Source: Alphaproteobacteria bacterium
GTDB taxonomy: Bacteria > Pseudomonadota > Alphaproteobacteria > Micropepsales > Micropepsaceae
Direction of reading: 5' to 3'
Assembly (NCBI GenBank): GCA_023259375.1
Contig: JAHFQC010000025.1
Location: 1-52,207, forward strand
Length of the DNA: 52,207 nucleotides
Below the pieces are notes generated by a model. The model was not told where the DNA came from and did no database searches. It worked only from the letters and a program-made list of their open reading frames with translations. A program made the position numbers and the translations under genes. Positions 32,591-39,768 of this stretch are shown in pieces (within the stretch, counting starts at the first letter, position 1; each line of letters begins with the position of its first letter).

Positions 32591-34504
32591 ATGGACTCCG
32601 AATTGATCACCGTCACCATCGATGGCAAGGAAGTCAAAGTCATCCCCGGCACGACGGTTCTTGAGGCGGCTCGCACCGCCGGCATCCACATTCCCACTCT
32701 CTGTCATCACGACGATCTCTGCTCCGAGGCGCTGTACCAGCAGACCGCTTCGACACCCCACCAGGGCGAGCACAGCCATCAGCACGAGGAAAGCGCCATG
32801 CTGTCGACGCCCTCGAGCTGCCGCATCTGCCTCGTCGAGGTGGAAGGCCTGCCGCGGCTGCACGCTTCGTGCGCGCTGCCGATCCACAACGCCATGACCG
32901 TCCGCACCACGTCGACGGCCATCCGGCATGCCCGTCGCGACATCCTCGAACTGATGATGAGCGAGCATTACGGCGACTGCTTCGCCTGCGCCCGCAACGG
33001 CACCTGCGAACTGCAGAAGCTGTGCGCCGACTACGGCGTCACCTCCGAACGCTTCGGTCGTCCGCACGAGCCGCTGTTCGAAAAATCGGCTCCGGGCAAC
33101 ATCATCGTACGCGACCAGAACAAGTGCATCCTGTGCCGTCGTTGCGTGCGCATGTGCGCCCTCTATCAGGGCGTTTACGCCCTCACCACCGAAGGCCGCG
33201 GCGACCACAGCCGCATCGCGACCTTCATGGGCAAGGAGATGAAGGACGCCGCTTGCATCAATTGCGGCCAATGCATCAACCGCTGCCCGACCGGCGCTTT
33301 GACCGAGCGTGACGATACCGAGTCCGTGTGGCATGCGATTGAAGATCCCGACAAGATGGTGGTGATCCAGACCGCACCGGCGCCGCGCGCGGCGATCGGC
33401 GAAATGTTCGGCTGCGAACCAGGTACGCCGCTGACCTTCCAGATGAACACGGCCCTGAGGCGTGTCGGCTTCGACAAAGTGTTCGACACCAACTTCTCGG
33501 CCGACCTCACCATTATGGAAGAAGGCTCCGAACTGATCTCGCGTCTCTACAAGGCGCTTGTTCTCAAGGACAACACCGCGGCGCTGCCGCAGTTCACTTC
33601 CTGCTCGCCAGGCTGGATCAAGTTCATCGAGCATTTCTACCCGCAGTACCTGCCCAACCTTTCCTCGGCCAAGAGCCCGCAGCAGATGATGGGCGCGGTT
33701 CTCAAGACCTATTTCGCCGAGAAGAACGGCTGGGATCCGTCCAAGATCGTTTCCGTCTCGCTGATGCCTTGCACCGCCAAGAAGTTCGAGTCGGCGCGGC
33801 CGGAAATGGATGCCTCGGGCTATCGCGACGTCGATTACGCGCTGACGACCCGCGAACTGGGCCGCATGTTCAAGCAGGCCGGTATCGAGCTGCCCAAGCT
33901 CGACAAGAGCCCGTTCGACGATCCCTTCGGCACACCCACGGGGTCGGGCGTCATCTTCGGCGCCACCGGCGGCGTGATGGAGGCGGCGCTGCGCACCGTC
34001 CTCGAGATCGTTACCGGCGAAAAGATCGAGTCGTTGTTCGACCACGCCGACATCAAGCCGGTGCGCGGCTTCGACGGCGTGCGCATGGCCGAAGTCACGA
34101 TCGGCAAGGTCGGACCGGTGCCGGAGATTCTGTCGCACCTGGTGCCTGACTTCGAATGGCTGAAGGGTGTGACCGTCCGCGTCGGTTTGGCCCACGGAAC
34201 CGTCAACGCCATCCGGGTGATGAAGGATATCGAGGAAGGCGGCCCGCTTTCCAAGTGTCATTTCATCGAATTCATGGCCTGCCCGGGCGGATGCCTGGGC
34301 GGCGGCGGCCAGCCGATCCCGACCGACCGGGAAATCCGGGCGGCCCGTGCGAAAGCCATCTATAGCGAGGACGCGACGTACGTGGTACGGAAGTCCCACG
34401 AAAACGAGGATGTCTTGCGCATCTATCGCGAGTTCTTCAAAGAAGGGCCCTGTAGCCACAAGAGCCATGAACTCTTGCACACCCACTACAAAGAACGGGT
34501 CTAG
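32591..34504 (+). CDS. hydA: [FeFe]-hydrogenase catalytic subunit HydA2 with a His-rich insertion
   Basis: Catalytic subunit (637 aa) of the NAD-linked HydABC complex. The N-terminal 2Fe-2S domain has C38, C77, C80 and C94; the first spacing is 39 rather than the usual ~12 because of a ~27-residue insertion that includes HQGEHSHQHEES and an extra C44. Next come the His/Cys cluster segment (CFACARNGTCELQ), 2x4Fe-4S (CILCRRCVRMC, CINCGQCINRCPTG), and the H-domain: L1 TSCSPGW (C338, S339), L2 MPCTAKKFE (C394), L3 MACPGGCLGGGG (C564, C568). Ser at the second L1 position is, to my recollection, common in HndD/HydA-type NAD(P)-linked enzymes, so I do not read it as loss of function. The C-terminus resembles a fused small subunit. 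AAGGGG lies before the ATG; the end overlaps hydE. Confidence 0.93.
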   Translation: MDSELITVTIDGKEVKVIPGTTVLEAARTAGIHIPTLCHHDDLCSEALYQQTASTPHQGEHSHQHEESAMLSTPSSCRICLVEVEGLPRLHASCALPIHNAMTVRTTSTAIRHARRDILELMMSEHYGDCFACARNGTCELQKLCADYGVTSERFGRPHEPLFEKSAPGNIIVRDQNKCILCRRCVRMCALYQGVYALTTEGRGDHSRIATFMGKEMKDAACINCGQCINRCPTGALTERDDTESVWHAIEDPDKMVVIQTAPAPRAAIGEMFGCEPGTPLTFQMNTALRRVGFDKVFDTNFSADLTIMEEGSELISRLYKALVLKDNTAALPQFTSCSPGWIKFIEHFYPQYLPNLSSAKSPQQMMGAVLKTYFAEKNGWDPSKIVSVSLMPCTAKKFESARPEMDASGYRDVDYALTTRELGRMFKQAGIELPKLDKSPFDDPFGTPTGSGVIFGATGGVMEAALRTVLEIVTGEKIESLFDHADIKPVRGFDGVRMAEVTIGKVGPVPEILSHLVPDFEWLKGVTVRVGLAHGTVNAIRVMKDIEEGGPLSKCHFIEFMACPGGCLGGGGQPIPTDREIRAARAKAIYSEDATYVVRKSHENEDVLRIYREFFKEGPCSHKSHELLHTHYKERV

Positions 34505-35609
34505 ACCGTTCGACGAAGACTACGCCCGTCTGGCGGCTCAGAAAGACCTGGGCCGCCAAGACCTGGTAAAACTACTTAGTGCGAGTACGCCGGAACAAAT
34601 CGAAGCCGTCCGCGCCGAGGCTGAGCGGGTTCTGCTCGCCAACTGCGGGGACGGCGTCTTTTTGCGCGGGCTGGTGGAAGCTTCCAACGCCTGCGCCTGC
34701 GATTGCCTCTACTGCGGCATTCGTAAGTCCAACCGCGACGTCAACCGCTACACGCTTTCGCTCGAAGACATTCTCGCCTGCGCCCGCCAGTGTGCCGACT
34801 ACGGTTACGGCTCGATGGTGATCCAGTCGGGTGAGCGCGCCGATAAGAAATTCGTCGATCTGGTGGCCGAGGCGGTCGCCCGCATCAAGGCCGAGACCCA
34901 AACCGACAAGCAGCCGGACGGGCTCGGTATCACGCTGTGCATCGGCCAGCAGTCCTACGAGACCTATCAGCGGCTCTACGATGCTGGCGCGCATCGTTAT
35001 CTGCTGCGGATCGAATCCACCAATCCCAAGCTGTTCGCCAAGATCCATCCGGCCGATCAGACCTTCGAATCGCGGGTCGAGTGCCTCAAGATGTTGCGCG
35101 ATATCGGCTATCAGGTCGGCACCGGCGTGATGATCGGCTTGCCGGGTCAGACGATCGAAGATCTTGCTGACGACATCCTGTTCTTCTCCACGATGGACAT
35201 CGACATGATCGGCATGGGGCCGTTCATTCCCCATCCCGAGACCCCTCTCTGGGGTGAGCCGGTGGCCGATGTGCCCGCGCGGGTCCAGCTGGCGCTTTTG
35301 ATGATTGCCGCCACCCGGTTGAAGCTGAGGGACGTGAATATCGCTTCAACCACAGCTTTGCAGGCGCTCGACCCGGTTGGGCGCGAGAAAGGCTTGAAAT
35401 TCGGCGCCAATGTCATCATGCCTCAGATGTCGCCGACCGACGTGCGGGCCGATTACCAGCTTTATCCCGGCAAGCCGTGTCTCGACGAGAACGCCAAGGA
35501 ATGCCAGTCCTGCCTCAACATGCGGATCGAATTTGCCGGACGGAAGATCGGCCTTTACGCCTGGGGCGATTCCCAACACGCCGTAAAACGACAGACGAGT
35601 GATGAATAA
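34467..35609 (+). CDS. hydE: [FeFe]-hydrogenase maturase HydE (radical SAM)
   Basis: Radical SAM enzyme needed to build the di-iron part of the H-cluster. The cluster-binding motif CACDCLYC supplies C76, C80 and C83 (C-x3-C-x2-C); VIQSGE, GLPGQTIEDLADD, DMIGMGPFIPHP and ANVIMPQMSP are typical of the HydE/BioB-like family. The start is uncertain: ATG 34467 (380 aa), inside the end of hydA2, is the nearest one that gives a normal HydE N-terminus (RPFDEDYARL); an ATG at 34410 is also in frame. It overlaps aspA by eight bases. It works with HydF, encoded two genes later, and HydG, which is not in this window. Confidence 0.92.
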   Translation: MNSCTPTTKNGSRPFDEDYARLAAQKDLGRQDLVKLLSASTPEQIEAVRAEAERVLLANCGDGVFLRGLVEASNACACDCLYCGIRKSNRDVNRYTLSLEDILACARQCADYGYGSMVIQSGERADKKFVDLVAEAVARIKAETQTDKQPDGLGITLCIGQQSYETYQRLYDAGAHRYLLRIESTNPKLFAKIHPADQTFESRVECLKMLRDIGYQVGTGVMIGLPGQTIEDLADDILFFSTMDIDMIGMGPFIPHPETPLWGEPVADVPARVQLALLMIAATRLKLRDVNIASTTALQALDPVGREKGLKFGANVIMPQMSPTDVRADYQLYPGKPCLDENAKECQSCLNMRIEFAGRKIGLYAWGDSQHAVKRQTSDE

Positions 35610-37011
35610 CCCTTTTGAACAGCCCCGCCGCGAACGTGATGGCCTCGGCGAACTCGAAATCCAGGCCGGCGCGTTGTGGGGCATCCATACCCAGCGGGCG
35701 CTGGCAAATTTCCCGTCGACCGGCCGACGCGTGCCCGATGTGCTGATCGGCTCGATCGCGGTCGTCAAGCACGCCGCCGCGGTGACCAATGCCGAACTCG
35801 GCTTTCTGGCGCCCGATCTCGCCAAGGCGATCGTCCGGGGTTGCTCCAAGATTTGCGAAGGCGGGCCGGAGATCGACAAGCAGTTTCCGCTTGATGCGCT
35901 GCAGGGCGGGGCGGGCACTTCGACCAACATGAACGTCAACGAGGTGATCGCCAATCTGGCGCTGATGAGCCTCGGTCTGAAGCCGGGCGATTATGCCCAC
36001 GTTCATCCGCTGCACCACGTCAACCTGCATCAGTCGACCAACGACGTTTATCCGACGGCGCTGCGCATCGCGGCGATCGCGGGCGTGCGCAATCTCGCCA
36101 ATACCTTCGCCAAGCTGCAAGGCGCCTTCCAGACCAAGGAAACCGAGTTCCAGGGTATCGCCAAGATGGGCCGCACCGAGTTGCAGCCGGCGGTGCCGAT
36201 GACCTTGGGCCAGGAATTTTCCGCTTTCGCCGAAGCCATTGCCCGCGATCGCTGGCGCACCTTCAAATGCGAAGAGCGACTCCGGCTCTGCAATATCGGC
36301 GGCACGGCTATCGGCACCGGCTTGACGGCGCCGCGCCCCTTCATTTTCCGCATCATCGAAGTCCTGCGCAGTTTGACCGGCATGGGCCTGTCGCGCAACG
36401 AGAACGTGATCGATGCCACGGCTAATGCCGACTCCTTCGTTGAGGTTTCCGGCATCCTGAAGGCCTCCGCCGCCAATCTCGCCAAGATCGCCGGCGATCT
36501 GCGGCTGTTGCATTTCCTCGGTGAAATCCGGCTGCCGCCGTTGCAGGCCGGCTCGTCGATCATGCCGGGCAAGATCAATCCGGTGATGACCGAATGCGTG
36601 ATGCAGGTGGCGATGACCGCCCGCGCCAACGACGGCATCATCACCGAATGCGCCGCGCACGGTACGCTGCAGATCAACGAATTCATGCCGCTGATCGCCT
36701 ATGCGCTGCTCGACACCATCGCGATGCTGGAGTCCACCTCCCGCGCCTTGATGCATCATGTCGAAGCCATCACCGCCAACGCGGCCCGCTGCGCCGATTA
36801 TATGGCCGATAGCCCGACGCTGTTGACGGCGTTCCTGCCGAAGATCGGCTACGAGCGTGCCGAGCAGCTTTCCAAGGAATTCGTCGCGGCCCGCGAACAA
36901 AATGCCTCGCTTACTTTGCACGCCTTCCTGGTGCTGAAACTCGGGGAGGCAATGGTGGATGAGGTGCTGGCGGCACCCAATCTGATCAAGCTGGGTCATA
37001 CGGAATCCTGA
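35602..37011 (+). CDS. aspA: Aspartate ammonia-lyase in the hydrogenase maturation operon
   Basis: Class II fumarase/aspartase superfamily enzyme (469 aa), predicted to split aspartate into fumarate and ammonia. Superfamily marks are GGAGTSTNMNVNEV, HPLHHVNLHQSTNDVYPTA and the signature GSSIMPGKINPV (residues 317-328). AAHGTLQINEFMPLIAYALL fits aspartase-like members better than fumarase C. It is translationally overlapped by hydE and sits one base before hydF, so it is an integral part of the maturation operon. The link could be ammonia supply to H-cluster assembly, or fumarate supply; I recall similar aspA-hydEF neighbourhoods in other anaerobes but cannot verify that here. ATG 35602 is preferred over the adjacent GTG 35599. 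Confidence 0.85.
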   Translation: MNNPFEQPRRERDGLGELEIQAGALWGIHTQRALANFPSTGRRVPDVLIGSIAVVKHAAAVTNAELGFLAPDLAKAIVRGCSKICEGGPEIDKQFPLDALQGGAGTSTNMNVNEVIANLALMSLGLKPGDYAHVHPLHHVNLHQSTNDVYPTALRIAAIAGVRNLANTFAKLQGAFQTKETEFQGIAKMGRTELQPAVPMTLGQEFSAFAEAIARDRWRTFKCEERLRLCNIGGTAIGTGLTAPRPFIFRIIEVLRSLTGMGLSRNENVIDATANADSFVEVSGILKASAANLAKIAGDLRLLHFLGEIRLPPLQAGSSIMPGKINPVMTECVMQVAMTARANDGIITECAAHGTLQINEFMPLIAYALLDTIAMLESTSRALMHHVEAITANAARCADYMADSPTLLTAFLPKIGYERAEQLSKEFVAAREQNASLTLHAFLVLKLGEAMVDEVLAAPNLIKLGHTES

Positions 37012-37012
37012 T

Positions 37013-38260
37013 ATGTCCGATCTTTCTTCTGCTCCCAAGGCTTCGCGGCTCCACATTGGTATTGCCGGACGGGTCAATGTCGGCAAGTCGTCGTTCCTCA
37101 ACACCTTGGCGGGGCAGGACGTCGCCATCACCTCCGCGGTGCCCGGCACCACCACCGACGTGGTCGAGAAGACCATGGAGCTGCTGCCGCTCGGGCCGGT
37201 GACCCTGATCGACACCGCCGGCATCGACGACACCTCCGCGCTCGGCACCCAGCGCATCGAGATGACCAAGAAGGCGCTGCGCCGCGCCGACATCCTTGCC
37301 ATCGTGGTCACTGCCGACGCCTGGAGCGAATACGAAGACGGCCTCATCAATGCCGCCCATGAAGCGCATGTGCCGGTGCTGATCGTCATCAACAAGACCG
37401 ACCTGAAAGAACCGTCGGCCGACTTCCTGTCGCTGATCGACGTCAAGCGCCTCGCTTGGATCTCCGGTTCTGCCGTTGGTAGTACGAGCGAACGCGAGAC
37501 GCTGCGCGATGCCTTCAAGGATGCCGTGCGTGGCCTGCTGCCGAAGCTCTTCACCGCGCCGCCGACACTGCTCGGCGATCTGATGCCCGCGGGCGGCATG
37601 GCTGTCATGGTGGTGCCGATCGATCTCGGTGCGCCGGCCGGCCGTCTGATCGTGCCGCAAGTGCAATCGCTTCGCGATCTCCTCGACAACGATGCCAGCG
37701 CCCTGGTGGTCAAGGATCGCGAGTACGCCGCCACGCTGCAGCGGCTGGGAACGCCGCCCGATCTCGTGGTGTGCGACAGCCAGGTCGTGGCCCGCGTCGT
37801 CGCCGATACCCCGACCAGCATTCCGCTGACGACCTTTTCCATCCTGTTTGCCCGTTTCAAGGGCGAACTCAACGCCCTGGCGCGCGGCGCCGGCGTGCTC
37901 AATCGCTTGAAACCCGGCGACCGCATCCTGATCGCCGAGGGCTGTTCCCATCATCCGCTCGAGGACGATATCGGCCGGATCAAGATCCCGCGCTGGCTCC
38001 GCCAGTTTGCCGGCTGCGAACTCGACATCACCGCCTGTGCCGGCCATGATCTTCCGCCCGATCTCGGTGCCTATCGATTGGTCATCCATTGCGGCGGCTG
38101 TGTCATGACCCGTCAGGAAATGCTGTCGCGCATGGGCGAGGCCGAACGGCACGAGACGCCGATGACCAATTACGGGCTGGCGATCTCCGTTCTTCAGGGT
38201 GTTCTGGAGCGGGCTCTGTCGCCGTTTCCGGATGCGCTGGACGCTTATCGCCACGGTTAA
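37013..38260 (+). CDS. hydF: [FeFe]-hydrogenase maturation GTPase HydF
   Basis: Scaffold GTPase of 415 aa that carries the di-iron precursor and delivers it to the hydrogenase. The N-terminal GTPase domain has P-loop GRVNVGKS (19-26), PGTTTD, DTAGI and NKTD. The C-terminal cluster-binding domain has C311-S-H313 and H359-C360-x2-C363 (CxH ... HCxxC), the HydF hallmark, with 45 residues between the two His against a usual ~46-53. It starts one base after the aspA stop. It is the last maturation gene; an RND efflux operon follows after 289 bp. Confidence 0.94.
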   Translation: MSDLSSAPKASRLHIGIAGRVNVGKSSFLNTLAGQDVAITSAVPGTTTDVVEKTMELLPLGPVTLIDTAGIDDTSALGTQRIEMTKKALRRADILAIVVTADAWSEYEDGLINAAHEAHVPVLIVINKTDLKEPSADFLSLIDVKRLAWISGSAVGSTSERETLRDAFKDAVRGLLPKLFTAPPTLLGDLMPAGGMAVMVVPIDLGAPAGRLIVPQVQSLRDLLDNDASALVVKDREYAATLQRLGTPPDLVVCDSQVVARVVADTPTSIPLTTFSILFARFKGELNALARGAGVLNRLKPGDRILIAEGCSHHPLEDDIGRIKIPRWLRQFAGCELDITACAGHDLPPDLGAYRLVIHCGGCVMTRQEMLSRMGEAERHETPMTNYGLAISVLQGVLERALSPFPDALDAYRHG

Positions 38261-38342
38261 GTTGCGGTAAGTATTTTTGGAATAGGGTCAGTAACCGGGT
38301 CAGTTGGGCCACAAAAATGGCCGGAAGCGGCGTTTTTCGCCA

Positions 38343-38407
38343 GACTGTCGCGAAACCATTTCGGACTGTCGCGAAAGCGAATGTAAAATGATCTCACTCC
38401 CGACAGT
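38343..38407. promoter_or_regulatory. Repeated GACTGTCGCGAAA motif upstream of the efflux operon
   Basis: GACTGTCGCGAAA occurs at 38343-38355 and again at 38364-38376, 21 bp apart (two helical turns). An inverted core CGACAGT lies at 38401-38407. This pattern suggests binding of a regulator (for instance TetR-like) controlling the RND pump; no regulator gene is adjacent. Confidence 0.45.
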
Positions 38408-38457
38408 TTGATTGGCAATTGGCCGGAACAATCCTATGTAAGCGCCTGCCGAAAACC

Positions 38458-38486
38458 GGGTGGCGTCTTTGCTGCCCAGTTTTTTT
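38458..38486 (+). terminator. Probable terminator or attenuator before the efflux operon
   Basis: A 7-bp stem with two G-U pairs (GGGTGGC 38458-38464, GCTGCCC 38471-38477), a 6-base loop, then seven T from 38480. It is ~200 bp after hydF and 64 bp before the adaptor gene, so it could end the hyd transcript or attenuate the pump. Confidence 0.5.
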
Positions 38487-38549
38487 ATGTCCCTCACCGT
38501 TCCGGCGTAGCTGTCGGAAATTTGCCCGCGCCCTGCACGAGACCTGACG

Positions 38550-39758
38550 ATGAACCTGCAAAACGAAAATTCGAGATGGCAACGCGCCAGTGATGCGGCC
38601 CAGCGGGCGATGCCCGGTTCGGTCGGCCGCTTCCTCACCAAACGCATGATCATCATGCTTGCGATCACGCTGGGCCTGTTGGTCCTGGTGTTCGGATACC
38701 TCATCGGCATGCGGATGTTCGTGGCGAACTACATGGCCAACATGAAGCAGGTCACGACGGTGGCGACGACGCATGCCCACCCGACGGTCTGGCAGAGCCA
38801 GCTCAAGGCGGTAGGCACGCTGCACTCCATCGACGGTGCCGACCTGTCCTCCGAACTGGCGGGCACGGTGACACGGGTCAATTTCCAGCCGGGCCAGGAT
38901 GTCAAGAAGGGCACCTTGCTGGTTCAGCTGCGCGACGACTCCGATCGCGCCACGCTGGCGGCCAACCGCGCTTCCGCCGACCAGGCGCTGCGCACCTACA
39001 AGCGTTATTCCGAGCTGATCAAGACCAATGCGATCAGCCAGACCCAATACGACTCGGCGCTCGCCTCGATGCTCTCGACCAAGGCGAATGTGGAGGCTCA
39101 GGCCGCGACCGTCGACAAGAAGGCGATCCGCGCGCCGTATGACGGCCGCGTCGGCATTCGCATGGTCGATGTCGGCCAGTTCGTTGCTGCCGGTACTGCG
39201 GTGGTGACGTTGCAGCGCCTCGATCCGATCTATGTCGATTTCTCCATCGCCCAGCAGCAGGTGCCGAGCGTTCGCCCCGGCGACAAAGTCCTGCTGACCA
39301 ACGATACCTTCCCGGGCAAGACCTTCTCCGGCAAGATCGTGGCGCTCGATCCCAAGGTCGATACCGCCACCCGCACCGTCCGGGTGCGCGCCGAGATTGC
39401 CAATCCCGAAAAGCTGCTGCTGCCCGGCATGTTCGCGTCGGTGATCATCGATACCGGTGCGCCGCAGAAGCCGTTGACGCTGCCGCAGACTGCGATCACC
39501 TACAATACCTACGGCAACATCGTGTACGTGGTGCAGAAGGCCAAGGACAAGAAGGGCAACGACACCTTCACCGTCCAGCAGCGCTTCGTCACCACCGGCG
39601 AGACGCGCGGCGATCAGGTCGTGGTCCTCGACGGCATCACGTCCCGGGACGAGATCGTCAGCGCCGGTGCCAACAAGCTGAAGAATGGCGCCGAAGTCAC
39701 CGTCAATAATCTGGTGAAGCTGCCCAACAACCCGAACGCACGTCCGACCGAAGAATAG
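38550..39758 (+). CDS. RND efflux periplasmic adaptor (membrane fusion protein)
   Basis: Adaptor of a tripartite efflux pump (402 aa), anchored by one N-terminal helix (MIIMLAITLGLLVLVFGYLI) after a ~30-residue cytosolic head. The periplasmic part has the biotinyl-lipoyl halves (ELAGTVTRVNFQPGQDVKKG and IRAPYDGRVGIRMVDVGQFV) around a helical hairpin with NAISQTQYD, then beta-barrel and membrane-proximal domains (LLLPGMFASVII). It has no lipobox, so anchoring is by the helix. The pump gene follows after ten bases. No outer-membrane channel gene is in the window, so a TolC-like protein from elsewhere is expected. Confidence 0.92.
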   Translation: MNLQNENSRWQRASDAAQRAMPGSVGRFLTKRMIIMLAITLGLLVLVFGYLIGMRMFVANYMANMKQVTTVATTHAHPTVWQSQLKAVGTLHSIDGADLSSELAGTVTRVNFQPGQDVKKGTLLVQLRDDSDRATLAANRASADQALRTYKRYSELIKTNAISQTQYDSALASMLSTKANVEAQAATVDKKAIRAPYDGRVGIRMVDVGQFVAAGTAVVTLQRLDPIYVDFSIAQQQVPSVRPGDKVLLTNDTFPGKTFSGKIVALDPKVDTATRTVRVRAEIANPEKLLLPGMFASVIIDTGAPQKPLTLPQTAITYNTYGNIVYVVQKAKDKKGNDTFTVQQRFVTTGETRGDQVVVLDGITSRDEIVSAGANKLKNGAEVTVNNLVKLPNNPNARPTEE

Positions 39759-39768
39759 GCCCTAGGCG

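Noticed and set aside
33602..33607. Ser at the second Cys position of L1 in HydA2, considered as evidence for an inactive hydrogenase.
   Set aside because: All other H-cluster cysteines and Fe-S motifs are intact, and this variant is, as far as I recall, normal in NAD(P)-linked HydA/HndD enzymes.
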